From Fusarium oxysporum f. sp. lycopersici 4287 (taxonomy: Eukaryota; Ascomycota; Sordariomycetes; Hypocreales; Nectriaceae), in NCBI RefSeq assembly GCF_000149955.1, contig NC_030999.1:945917-1009916 (forward strand): a DNA stretch of 64,000 nucleotides. Direction: 5' to 3'. The notes under the pieces are model-generated. The model was not told the origin of the DNA. It saw only the letters and a program-made list of their open reading frames with translations, and did not search any database. Numbering within the stretch: the first letter of the stretch is position 1; each line of letters begins with the position of its first letter. The translations under genes and the position numbers were made by a program. This document shows positions 44,538 through 55,957 of this stretch, one piece after another.

Positions 44538-47500
44538 ATGTCGAATCCCCAAAAGTACACGGTCGGCTGGATTTGTGCCGTCACCACCGAATTTGTCGCT
44601 GCGCGAGCCTTCTTTGATGAAAAACACGACCAACTCGAAACAATCGCCGATAATGACAATAATAACTATGCGCTGGGGAGAATCGGGAAGCACAACGTTG
44701 TCATGGCCGTCTTGCCTAAAGCTGAGTATGGCACGACCTCCGCCGCCACTGTGGCAAGGGACATGCTGCGCAGCTTTCCAAACATTCGTTTCGGATTGAT
44801 GGTTGGCATCGGCGGCGGCGCCCCAAGCGCAAAGCACGATATACGCCTTGGCGATGTTGTTGTGAGTACCCGTGGCAGTGGGAAAGGTGGCGTGTTCCAA
44901 TACGACTATGGCAAGGCGATTCAGGAGCATGCGTTCGTGACGACAGGATCCTTGAACCAGCCGCCACAGTTGCTCCTGACAGCATTGAGCGGGCTCGAGG
45001 CTGAGTATGAGCTGGAAGGGCATCAGCTCAATGCCTATGTTGATAGGGCATTGGAACAATGGCCACGTCTGCGACAGAAGTATTCTCGGCCACCCGCAGA
45101 CAGCGATAGACTCTACCGGTCCGACATTGTGCATCCGGACTCGTCAGATGGATGCGCCGACGTGTGCAGCAATGATCCCGCTTGTCTGGTGGATCGAAAA
45201 GAACGGGGCGAGCAGGAGGATGACCCTGCCATCCATTATGGGTTGGTGGCCAGCGCAAACCAACTGATGAAGGACGCACTTGCCCGGGACAAGCTGGCGG
45301 CTAGTATGGATGTCCTTTGTTTCGAGATGGAGGCGGCCGGCTTGATGAACCACTTCCCATGTTTAGTGATCCGCGGAATATGCGACTACTCTGACTCGCA
45401 CAAGAACAAGGAGTGGCAGGGCTTTGCGGCAATGATGGCGGCGGCGTATGCCAAAGATCTCCTACGCCAGATTCCCCCCAGCAAGGTCGAGGCTGAGAAG
45501 CCTATTAGCGAAATCCTCAGTTCTAGTTAGTATCACAATGCCAGCTCACGCTTTCTCTTTTGACCTTGAACAGTCCAATCCACGGGAAATGAAACCAAAC
45601 ATGCGGTGATGAGCATGGCATCTGACCATCGTTTCGCCCAAATCGAACGATGGCTATCCCCACCGGATTATTCAACCAATGCCAACTTGGCAAGAAAACG
45701 CCGTCATCCCGGCACTGGGACCTGGCTTCTAAACAGTCCCGCCTTCCAGGAATGGAAACTTGGATCACGCCGACACCTGTGGTTCTACGGTCTGGCAGGA
45801 TGTGGCAAGACCATTCTGAGTACGACGATTCTTGATCACCTTCTGCAAACGAACACCCACACGACGCTTGCCTTCTTCTTCGACTTTAGTGATCCCAGGA
45901 AACAGAAACTGGAGGATCTCCTACGCTCGCTGGCAGATCAACTTTATCATACCGGGAACGAAGCCGCGAGAAGACTTGATAGTCTTTTCACTTCCCATGA
46001 TGATGGACGGAGACAACCAGATACGGGAGCTTTATCAGCCTGTGTTGACACAATGATACAAATTGCTGGAAAGGTTTTCATCATCATCGACGCTTTGGAC
46101 GAGTGTACCAAGAGAGAAGAACTTCTGCATTGGATAAGAGGTTTGGCTTCTAGTAACGCCCAGCTTCTCGTGACTGGCCGACCTGAAGCAGAGTTCCAAG
46201 GCGAGATCCCTCGCTCGTTTGATGAGCGTAACTGTGTCTTACTTGACAAGCAGGCTGTCAACACCGACATACGCTCCTATGTTAATGCAACACTTGAACA
46301 GAAGCGTGATTTCGTGGACAAGAAACTATCTCAAGGTACTCTAGACGAAATCCGTGATAAAGTCGGAGATGGAGCCGATGGGATGCAAGTTTTGGCCTAG
46401 ATCATCGATATAAGTCAAATATTTTTCTGACATTCGTCGCAGGTTTAGATGGGCAGCTTGTCAACTAGAGAGTCTTGCTAGATGTCTGAGTCCAAAAGCC
46501 ATCAAGGCAGCTCTCGGGTTTTTGCCCCGTGATCTGAATGAGACATATCGCCGCATGGTCCAAAACATACCGTCGGAATACAAGAGCGGCGCGATTCGCC
46601 TCCTGCAGTTTCTCGTCTACGCCAAGAGGCCTCTGTCGCTATCAGAGACCATCGAAGTCTTGGCCACACAGATAGATCAAGAGCCTCGGGGCTTCGACGT
46701 TGACGGCAGACTATGTCAAAAAGCCGACGTTCTACGATACTGCCCCAGCTTGGTGATAATCGCCAAAGTCACGAACTACGGTGAGACCGTGGAAGAACTT
46801 CATCTTGCTCACTTCTCTGTCAAAGAGTACCTTCTTGAACAAGCCCAGTTCGACCTGGAAAGTGCCAGCAATGTCATCACCAGAACCTGCCTGACTTATC
46901 TTGGTGATATCAAGAACAATTGCAGCACAATCAGATCCGATTTTCCGATGGCACGATATGCAGCAGAGTCTTGGATGGACTACGCCGTTTCGGCCGAGAC
47001 TTCTGAAGACATCGTTCGAACCACGGTTAGCTTTTTACGGGACGAGACAACATTTCAACGGTGGTGTCGATTGTATCAGGCCGACCGCTGGTGGGACCAT
47101 GAACCAGGACCTCCTAAAGCATCCAGATTGTATTATGCTTGTTTGGCTGGACTCGCAGGGGCCGCAAGAGATCTGACGACAGAGGGAGCAGATGTCAACG
47201 CGCAGGGCGGCAAGTACGGCAATGCTCTACAGGCTGCCTCATATAAGGGCAATTTGGAGGTCGTGCAACTACTGCTAGACAGAGGAGCAGACATCAACGC
47301 ACAGGGCGGCAAGTACGGCAATGCTCTACAGGCTGTCTCATGGAAGGGCAACCCCGAGATCGTGCAACTACTGCTAGGCAGAGGAGCGGATGTCAACGCG
47401 CAGGGCGGCGAGTTCAGCAATGCTCTATATACTGCCTCATATTTCAGTAACCGAGAGGTTGCGCAACTACTGCTAGACAAAGGAGCGGATGTCAACGCGC

Positions 47501-48132
47501 AGGGAGGCGGGTACGGCAATGCTCTACAGGCTGCCTCATTTGACGGCAACCTAGAGGTCGTGCAACTGCTGCTAGACAAAGGAGCGGATGTCAACGCGCA
47601 GGGCGGCGAGTACGGCAATGCTCTACAGGCTGCCTCATTTCAGGGCAACCCCGAGATCGTGCAACTATTGCTAGACAAAGGAGCAGATGTCAACGCACAG
47701 GGCGGCTACCTCGGCAATGCTCTGCAGGCTGCCTCATATGAGGGCAATTTGGAGGTCGTGCAACTACTGCTGGATAAGGGAGCGGATGTTAATGCACAGG
47801 GCGGCCAATACGGCAATGCTCTACAAGCTGCCTCATTTGACGGCAACCTAGAGGTCGTGCAACTGCTACTAGGTAAGGGAGCGGATGTCAATGCACAGGG
47901 CGGCTTGTACGGCAATGCTCTACAAGCTGCCTCATCTGAGGGCAACCTAGAGGCCGTGCAACTACTGCTAGATAAGGGAGCCGATGTCGACGCGCAGACT
48001 TTGCAGGCTGCCTCATTTGACGGCAACCTAGAGGTCGTGCAATTACTCAATCTGAACGGCGCCAAGATCATGTCCAGAAAGCGATCCAGCTCGACAGACC
48101 TCAGGGAACGAACGAAATTACCTCGGCTTTAG
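44538..48132 (+). CDS. PNP-NACHT-ankyrin NOD-like receptor (copy B), complete
   Basis: Exons 44538-45525, 45574-46384 and 46443-48132 give 1162 residues with no break. The start is chosen because [14 protein letters not shown] aligns with copy A. Exon 1 is the PNP_UDP effector domain (GIGGGAP about residue 95; [20 protein letters not shown]). Exon 2 is the NACHT ATPase with GLAGCGKT and [10 protein letters not shown]. Exon 3 has the linker [18 protein letters not shown], a winged-helix-like region and nine ankyrin units of 33 residues (consensus [17 protein letters not shown], then [14 protein letters not shown]); the last lacks eight residues. The tail is basic ([19 protein letters not shown]). 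Intron 1 is 48 bp (GTTAGT..CAG). Intron 2 is 58 bp with donor GCAAGT, a GC-AG intron. It is an inverted paralogue of copy A about 40 kb away. Role by family: NACHT oligomerisation on ligand sensing by the repeats, then PNP action on nucleotides. Confidence 0.93.
47191..48048 (+). repeat. Ankyrin repeat array of NLR copy B
   Basis: Eight full 99-bp units and one shortened unit, close to identical at DNA level. Counting from the Asp of DVNAQGG, variation concentrates at unit positions 8, 18 and 19 (position 8: K, K, E, G, E, Y, Q, L in order; position 19: K, K, F, D, Q, E, D, E), while the framework hardly changes. Confidence 0.9.
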
Positions 48133-49432
48133 ACTCTACCGGTTCCGATTGAACCTATGACCAAACCTCCAGCCTTTATGCTGTCGAAGCTATGGTCCCT
48201 ACCTGTCATTCGTACCCAAGTAATTGCATCAACGTTGTTGTTCCTATCTTTATTCTACTCCAGCCAAATATAGACGCACAGGTAATTCCCCAGGCGGAAT
48301 TTCGTTTGATGCATTGACACATTGAGATGGCGTAGAGACGAGTTCACAAGACAGGCGTGAGAAGAATATTAGCCGAGATGGGATAGTAATAGACCCAATA
48401 CATGTGTTAAGACTTACCTACAAGGACCAGGGCAACATCCAAGGGCTAAGATAGTGCACAGTTGAGCGTAGAAGACTTCCAACTAAATAACGTGGCAAGG
48501 CGTACCCGCGTAGGGGTATATCGTTGGGTAAGAGTTCGAGCCCACCGGAGGATCAGTTGTTAAGTTCGGCGACTCGGAGCTGAAAGAGATGGGCTGACCT
48601 CGCTTCTGCAGAAACATGAATCTGCAACTTGCATCAAGTTCGCAGGCCCTCGTATGCCTGTTTTGCGCGCGAAAAAGGGTCTGGCCTCACCATGAGCGGC
48701 TTCGTCCGCAAGCTCCTTAGACACGACTCAACTAAGAACCAAGACTTCCCAGTTGTGTATTTGGCAGGAAATCTATCTCAATGCACCAGCTTCTGGCTTG
48801 ACTACAGAGTCGGCATTGACCATACCTATGTCCTCGAAAACGGGGCAAACGGGAACATGCATTAAGGCTTTCCGCAACTGGCATGCAATCAGCTTGGACG
48901 GAACACCCGTTGGTTAGTACCGTGAGGAGAAAGCCAGTTCGTATCTTTTCCCCTTTTGACAGAGGCCTTTCGAGCACATGAGTAATTGAAGAANNNNNNN
49001 NNNNNNNNNNNNNNNNNNNNNNNNNNNNNNNNNNNNNNNNNNNNNNNNNNNNNNNNNNNNNNNNNNNNNNNNNNNNNNNNNNNNNNNNNNNNNNNNNNNN
49101 NNNNNNNNNNNNNNNNNNNNNNNNNNNNNNNNNNNNNNNNNNNNNNNNGCCTCGGCCACGTTACTCCGGTTTCTTATCCCGTTTGGCTCCCTCTGTAAAT
49201 CCCCTTCCCCCAAGGCTCATTTTTCCATGCCCTGTAATTTTTTATCTGTCTTCCGGAACGAGAGACATGTCGACTATGAACCTCTCTATCCGTCCGCGGC
49301 CTTCCCCCAATTCTTGCCCATGGATTTAATTAGGAAAAGCTTTCGGCAGATCGTCGGGCGTATCTGTATGCAGTCAAATTCTTGACACGCAGCTGTAAGT
49401 TTCTCTTACTTGCACCTTAAAATATTTTCGCA
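48133..49432. other. Intergenic with an assembly gap (48994-49148)
   Basis: No gene supported. A 155-base N run occupies 48994-49148. The frame at 48629-48865 has no recognisable motif. A tRNA-like B-box string near 48531 does not fold into a tRNA. Confidence 0.5.
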
Positions 49433-50338
49433 ATGGAGTCAAATTTTGACGACACGAGGCTCTTTGACTACACGGATGCAGAACTTATCAAGCACATCAC
49501 TTCTCTCCCTCATTTACATAAATTTTCAAATATCGTGCCTTTATCTTCCAGGTATCTGGCTAAGGGCTATGCAGAGAACGAACTCGAAGATGCTGTGAGA
49601 GCGTCGACATCCGCATCTCAACTCGGGATCCATGTCCCATCTATACAGAGAATTGTTCGAGGAGACGATTCACTTTACTGCATCATGGATCGAATCTCTG
49701 GGACGACACTCGACATCGCGTGGCCTGACCTTGGTTGGATAACAAGCCTTCGACTCGCCTTCCAGCTTCGTCACGTCATTCACTGCTTGAGATCGACTGT
49801 TTCAGTATCATCTGGATCCTTAGCGACGGGAAAATGCAGGTCTTTTTTTCTCGAGGACTCTTTCGGCTTACCGCCTAGAGCGAAGCCTAGTGACGTCAAT
49901 GGTTTTTTGAATTTCTGGGCCAGTTTCGTCACACCACGCCAAGAGATCAAAAAGACACAGGCAGATCATTTGATCTGCCACAAGCCGGTGTTCTCATGCG
50001 ATCGTTCATTTGTCTTTACGCATCATGACCTAGCACCTCGCAATATCATACTCGACCATAAGAATCAGTTGTGGCTTATCGATTGGGATTGCGCGGGGTT
50101 TTACCCTAGATTCTTCGAACACGCTGGCATGTTTAATTTTATTCCTAGTGAATGGACTAAATTTGCATTGTGGCGGTGGAACGTGTTTGCCTGGATCGCT
50201 AGTGGATTCTACAATAAGGAACGTCGGTGGTTGGAGATAATAAGATCCAGGTTCACGCGCTTCCGCACAGCGCGTCGCTTCAACATGAAGGCGAACGGGT
50301 ATGCTGCTGCTGCTGCTAGGGTTGACAGCGACTTATGA
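49433..50338 (+). CDS. APH-family phosphotransferase-like protein, 301 residues
   Basis: Single exon. The kinase-fold C-lobe is clear: FTHHDLAPRNIILD is the APH catalytic loop (HxDxxxxN) and LWLIDWDCAGFYP the metal-binding D-x-D motif in place of DFG. The N-lobe is recognisable (YLAKGYAENELEDAVRASTS for the helix region; RIVRGDDSLYCIMDRISGTT for the hinge), with the Lys in ASKLL-like position less clear. Length is normal for small fungal APH proteins. Such proteins in fungi act on small molecules or are of unknown function; drug resistance should not be assumed. The C-terminus ends in a short Ala run. Confidence 0.87.
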   Translation: MESNFDDTRLFDYTDAELIKHITSLPHLHKFSNIVPLSSRYLAKGYAENELEDAVRASTSASQLGIHVPSIQRIVRGDDSLYCIMDRISGTTLDIAWPDLGWITSLRLAFQLRHVIHCLRSTVSVSSGSLATGKCRSFFLEDSFGLPPRAKPSDVNGFLNFWASFVTPRQEIKKTQADHLICHKPVFSCDRSFVFTHHDLAPRNIILDHKNQLWLIDWDCAGFYPRFFEHAGMFNFIPSEWTKFALWRWNVFAWIASGFYNKERRWLEIIRSRFTRFRTARRFNMKANGYAAAAARVDSDL

Positions 50339-51417
50339 CACTTGGGACTCCGTGACGAGGGTCGAGTATTTGGCTGCTTTTCATTTGGTTTAATGTAACG
50401 TTGGAGTTTATGTATTGTCTATAGACTGAAAGGATCGCTTTGCGACAACAGGAAATGATAACTAGAACTTCTCAGATGTAAACTCTTGAGCAGAAAACGA
50501 ATCTCAGCGTCCTATTAGCCCTATGAGACTGGTTCTCCCCAGTGTATGTTGACTCATGTCGATGTTCTATAAGTAGGCGAGAAGTGCAATCAAGACAATG
50601 CGTAGCCGCGCTTATTTTAACCAATAGTTTAGGATAAGCACGGCGTAAGGACTGATCAGGGCTGCCGGATTTAGTGGGGCTCGTGTGAGCGAGTGGGTTC
50701 TATTGTCGCTGGTTAGAACGACGTCAGCTGTCGGCATTGGGCAATGTCATCTCTAATGCGTTCATGCGAGCAAGCTTATCTGATCCGAGCAACTGGCTTC
50801 CCGCAGTCGGAAAAATATGGGGCACTGGTGGCCTCCACACCGAAAGAGCGATAAGTGACCCGGCTCCATCACTGCGGTTCTGCATCGGGGCTCAGGCCAA
50901 GCTACGCTAGGCTCCTCTGTAAATCCATCCCTTCTCTTTAAGCAGTTCAATTTTCACTTTCCACATTGTTAATGCCTGCCTTGACGAAAGATCTCTTGAT
51001 TGCGAATTCTTCTATCTATCTGCGGCTTCCTCCTGCTGCAGAAATGGGCTCCCGAATCATGGGCCGGAATTGATTCCATATTTTTTTCCCTAGCTGATCA
51101 TCAGCACTGCATCAACACCATGCACGATATCAGATGTGTCCATGACAGATAACTTGTTGACTAACTGGCAACGACGTAAAATAGATAGACTATCCGGGTA
51201 TAGATCTGATGAACAACGCGGATAAAAGAGGACCTTCTGGAAGGGCTGCAGAAGATTTACGGTTATCTAGCAAGAGGGACATCGGGGATATTAAACAGCA
51301 TTATGCTTACTAACTTGCAATCTTTCCGTACTGACAAGACCAATTGCAATACTTTGAATTAAACAGTGTAGTTGTCATAACAAGACAGCCGTCTTCCGTA
51401 AATGTGAGTATACATCC
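50339..51417. other. Intergenic, no gene supported
   Basis: Short open frames only; no motif, RNA gene or terminal repeat seen. Confidence 0.5.
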
Positions 51418-52106
51418 TCATCCGATAACCTCTTGGATCAGACTCTCCCGCAGAGACTGCACCTCGACGGAAAAGGCATCTGGTACATGCTTGCCCGTCA
51501 CCGACTTCCTTTTCCGGCTTTGTCTGTTACAATTGATCGATCCAAGACGTTGTCGATCATGAATCTCCGCTAGCATCAAGTCTACCAACATGCATCCCCC
51601 TCTTGATCGATCATACAGGACGTTGCGTGGCTCCGCATCGTGGTGCAAGATTCGGTACTGGTGAAGTCGCTTGAGCGCTATAATGATCTGGTCGACAACA
51701 TCCGGCCTAACCTCTTTCATCTCTCGCAAGACAGGCCGGCCGCCATAACTGAGTAACAAAAAATGTACATATACGCCACTGTCGAAGTAATACGGCTTGA
51801 TAAGGTCAACTATACCCAGACAGACTGGTACGAAGGTGCCCTGAAGTGACCAAACATGATCGTACATCTTATTTTCGTGCCTTAGATGTCTTGCATCTAT
51901 TGCCTCTACACCTTTAACCACGAGCGTATAACCACGCAATGACACGCATAGCTTAAAGAAGGACCCTCGCGATCCCGAGATGCCAAGCGGCGTACAATCA
52001 GCATCATCCCCATGGTCAGTTACCAGTTGATCGCGCAAGAGGGCAACAAAGCTCTGTCGGTCGATATGTGCCTTGCCATGGTCCGCGATGTTAGGGCACC
52101 TCTCGT
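51418..52106 (-). CDS. Fungal protein-kinase-like domain protein, 5' exon not identified
   Basis: Open frame of 229 codons from a likely acceptor (TAG at 52107-52109) to stop 51418-51420. It reads RCPNIADHGKAHIDRQSFVA, then TLVVKGVEAIDARHLRHENK (the Lys and Glu of a kinase N-lobe), LQGTFVPVCLGIVDLIKPYY, VHFLLLSYGGRP (hinge), LHHDAEPRNVLYDRSRGG (catalytic HxDxxxxN) and MLVDLMLAEIHD (DFG-like VDL). A serine/lysine-rich tail follows. There is no ATG at the 5' end of this exon. Upstream sequence up to about 52500 has possible coding fragments that I could not join, so the gene may be truncated. Confidence 0.65.
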
Positions 52107-52974
52107 CTAGCAGAATTCAGAAATTGAGTGCAAAGGTTGGAGGAAAAAGAAGGGCCCCCGATTACGAAATCTTGATTAAGTTTGAGGAGGAGATATGACT
52201 TGATACCTGAGCTTGCTGCATATAGATACCCATTAAGGTTTCGGAGAGCTAGAACGAGATAGCAAGTGGCATAACTATTCTTGCACTCTGATCGCATTCG
52301 TTGCTTCGTCTATCGTTTGTTCATACATGTCTAGACTGTAATTCAAAAAGTCTACTACGCAGATTGTGTAGTACAAAATTATATAGTTATTATGAACATC
52401 ATTCGTTTTCGCTAGCTTAGTCTCCGCCATTCCCTCACCTCGGTTTCCGCAGCGCGGTGAGCGCAGATGAGTAGTAGACGACAGGCCCAGGGTAGGTGTA
52501 ATCTTCAAGGCTCTAGAATGAAATGAGTAACATTATTAGATGCGCTAACTAACTCTATAAAGACCCCCGAAAGTGGATAAGAAAAACCACAGGACAATCT
52601 TCAATTAATCCATCTGCTGCTCACGCTTCATGACCCGGCATACAATCCAATTTAACACTTGAAAAGTGCGACACTCCTGGTGGCCATCCTACATGAGTTA
52701 GTACCTTTCTCCTCAGATTTCTTCACTCGAACTTCACCAATCTGCGGTGGAATGGAAAGGTCCGGTCAAAGACGCAAATCCGTATGTTAACCACGAAACA
52801 AAAGGTCAGTAAGTTCAAGTGAATCTGCCCTTTGACGGCGAAGATTTAGTGTTCTCTTCCGGGCCATTGGCATTCGCGTCCGCTACTTGAATTACCTTTT
52901 CGGCCATGTCCCCCAGACTGAACACTACCTTGAACATGTCTCTCTTCTCATAGATTGACATTCTCTGTGCCATC
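52107..52974. other. Unresolved upstream region
   Basis: May contain the 5' exons of the minus-strand kinase-like gene and decayed 5' parts of the plus-strand regulator relic that starts near 52975. Nothing could be joined with confidence. Confidence 0.4.
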
Positions 52975-53600
52975 ATGAGAGATAAATCACCAGGATTTGC
53001 CCACACTTGCAGTGAGAAGTACACTTCCCATCCAAACTCCTGCTTTGGCCTACATGAGCCTATGGGCTGTGATGACCGGGTCATGTACCTCATTTCTGAG
53101 ACCGCCTGCCTCGGGTCCCTCAGGAAGGACGGCACGGGTGACTTCACACTCCACCAGCACGTGGCTGCCTTTGGTAAAGACATCGACTCGATGGAGAAGG
53201 GAGATGTAGGCCCTAGAATGGCCTTTAATGCCAATGGCAGCCTTTTACCTAAGCAGCTCTCCCAGGACATGATCATAACCTTCTGTGTTGCTGCACGTAT
53301 CCTTCTCTACGGCCTAGAGCCTGGATTCGACCCCAGACAACCTACTGGTTGAGAAGCTGACAATGGTGCTTCAACATATGCCCTCGGGCCCCGATGGATT
53401 CTACCGCAACGTTGCTTGGGTCTGTCTCATTGCCGGCTCGACCAGCATTCCTAAAACATATTCCGAGCCTTCTTCGAGGATCGCTTAGCTCAAATAGGAG
53501 GCCCGTCCAGGTTTAGCACCATGGGACGTCTAGCCACTGTCTTGTGCGAGGTGTGGCTTCACAGACAATCTCTCGGACATCGGCACACCTGAGTCTATGG
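52975..53600 (+). pseudogene. Degenerate Fungal_trans_2-type regulator, relative of 17053-18546
   Basis: Conserved blocks are in order but in broken frames: EPMGCDDRVMYLISETACLG (compare ELMGCDDRVMCLISQIACLE in the 17-kb gene), QLSQDMIITFCVAARILLYG then LEPGFDPRQP, then in another frame LVEKLTMVLQHMPSGPDGF and VAWVCLIAGSTSIPKT, then FRAFFEDRLAQIGGPSRFST and MGRLATVLCEVW. At least two frameshifts and several stops are present. The N-terminal half is not recognisable. Orientation is opposite to the intact gene. Confidence 0.8.
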
Positions 53601-53936
53601 CGTTTGAGAAAGACCAGCTTTGTATCCACTGGAAAAAGGCACAGACTTTATCTTGTGAGGATATACGCATCGACATTTATGCTTAACATTCCTCTCGTCA
53701 TGGTAAGGCCTGCCTTGACTTGATTGCAAAGCCTGTATTCGATGCTTAGTACTGCTGCTGCCACTGATACTATTCATGCTCCAAAGATAGCCGACAGGTA
53801 AACAGCTCATCTGCCTAGGCAGGCTAGACAGCTTTTATTCCACCACTTCTAATGCCCAAGTTTAGGTTAAACGGGCAATTTAATTTCTGGCACAAGTATA
53901 AAGAGCTAAGACTTATATAATAGTCTCTGTGGTCGC

Positions 53937-55699
53937 TTACGCCACCGAAACGTTTAGTATTTGCCCGGTGCTGTCCTTGAAACTGTCAAGTGCTAACTCA
54001 AGTAAACCTCGGGATGAACTTCGTGTCTTGGGTTCCGGATCTAGACCCTTTAGCAGGATGTTCATGAATGGATTCGCAACTTTGCAGTTACTTGCTTGCC
54101 TGATATTCTCGATGCTCCTCAGCCATTGTGTCCTTGAAGAGTACATTGATTCACCACAAGTCTCTGGCAACGGTATGTACTTCCATGCATAAGCCAAGAC
54201 CACAGCCAAGCTAAAAACATCTTTCTTTCCGTCTTCACGACTATCATCTCGAGGGATCCTTTTTTCCAGAGGAGCAGCGGGCTCCGCAAAAACATGCTCC
54301 GGGGCGGCATACCACCTCATCTCCTCGTAACTAATTTTCAAGCCGGTTATATCCTCCGCTATTTCAAAACCAGATAAACTGAACATATTTCCTTTCTTGA
54401 AGATATTGCTCGAATTCACGGACAGATGTGGTTTCCCTATTGTTGAGTGGAGGAAAACAAGGGCCGAGGTGATCTGTATGCAAAGTTGAATACCTTCATG
54501 GTTACTACCAGTAAAGTAGCTCTGGTCGTCCCTCTGACAAAGAAGAATTGGTTGACCGTCCAGGCAGAGCGATAGTAATCGAGCATCAGCGTTCAATACG
54601 GTAGTCAAGAAACGCTGAGGTACGAGCATGTCAACATACGGAAACCATGAGCAAACATATAGCGCTAACTTACATGGCTTATTTTTCTGGCTGCTGAGAC
54701 TTCCCTACACCACCTCTGCGCATGTTGCTGAATGAGATCTCTGGTTGGATAGGCTACTGCCTTGAACGATACCAGCCCATGTTGAGCATGCTGTCCTGTG
54801 AAAACACGGGTAGTGCTTGATTGACTAAACACCAACTCTAGAGCACTAAGCTTAAAACAGTCCCTTGTCTTCTGTCGTCGTCCTCGTTGCGATGTGGAAA
54901 TAGTGTCGATGCGAAAGGCAGTATTCAAACCACACCATCGGACACTACTGGAGGGCCTGAGCAATTCAAGATTGGATGTTCCAGTCTTTGCATTGGTCTT
55001 TGTCGCCTCCTTAGTACGATTCGGCGTCTGGGTGACTGGCTTCTTCTGCCGTGGCTGCATAAGGCGAGCCTTTTTTCGAGGATAAGGCGCGTTCTCCCCA
55101 CTCTCTAAACGTGGTCTTTTTGGTGGTTCCGAGCTGATGTGCAAGATATATGGCTTCGGAAAAATATAAAGATAGATTTGCATTCGCCCGGACTCAGATA
55201 TTTGCCATAGACCGGTATTCAATGAAAAGGGGACCTTGACACTTCGAAGAGGAGTCATTTTATTCGTAACTGACGAATACGAGGCAATCTCTACTTCCTT
55301 TGTTTCGCGTCTGTGTATGATTATGTCATCGCTGCCGGGTGAATAGTAACCTGATATGGTTATGTTGTCCGAGCTAAGAGTGAAATACGGCCTATCGGGC
55401 GCCTGCTCAATCGAAAGGCCACCCGGTGGGAAATCGACGGGCTTGCCATCGCCGCTCATTATGACTCCCTCATCTTCATTCGTGACGGCAACAACTCGAG
55501 AGCGGGAGATGGAGGAAGAAGGATCCAATTTTAGTTCGTTCAGTCTTGAAATGAGGCAGTTCAGGTCGCTTGGGAGCGAGTCTCTTATGTGGCTGTCCTC
55601 AAGTCGGCTCATGGAATTATAAGCACCGCCTGGATTCTCAGGTTGAGCGGTATCGTCCTCGGCTATCGTGAACGGTAAAGGGGACGAAGAGGCAGACAT
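53937..55699 (-). CDS. Pseudokinase-like protein, two exons
   Basis: Exon 1 is 54674-55699, the intron 54615-54673 (GTAAGT..TCAG, 59 bp) and exon 2 53937-54614, giving 567 residues. The N-terminal 340 residues are unknown: an acidic start, the segment GKPVDFPPGGLSIEQAPDRP, YFTLSSDNITISGYYSPGSD and a basic patch YPRKKARLMQPRQKKPVTQT. The C-terminal part looks like a kinase C-lobe: LCIQITSALVFLHST, HLSVNSSNIF at the catalytic-loop position, LSGFEIAED at the DFG position, YAAPEHVF (APE) and DVFSLAVVLAYAW (helix F). The catalytic Asp is replaced (HLS), so it is probably a pseudokinase. It is divergent from the gene at 55958, with 258 bp between the start codons. Function unknown. Confidence 0.75.
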
Positions 55700-55957
55700 C
55701 TTGCTATAGTAATGAAAAATCTCAGACTGGCAAAGAGGGAAGATTAAATATGTGATCTCTCTTTCGTGCGAGCGTGGAGTCTTTTAAATCGTGGACAGCA
55801 GCTGGCGACCTATGCTCATTAGTTGTTGCCGAGACGGAGGTTGTAAGCGCGCGCCAAGAGAAACAAGCCCTGAGCCAATCGAATCGCCCAAGATGCCATG
55901 TCGCGAAAGAAGAGTGGGGCACCATTGTTTACCTTAGCGCTGAGCTGATCCAGGTTT

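Noticed and set aside
48495..48565. tRNA-like stretch containing AGTTCGAGCCC (B-box-like)
   Set aside because: The T arm would need a 10-nt loop, and no acceptor stem or proper D arm can be formed.
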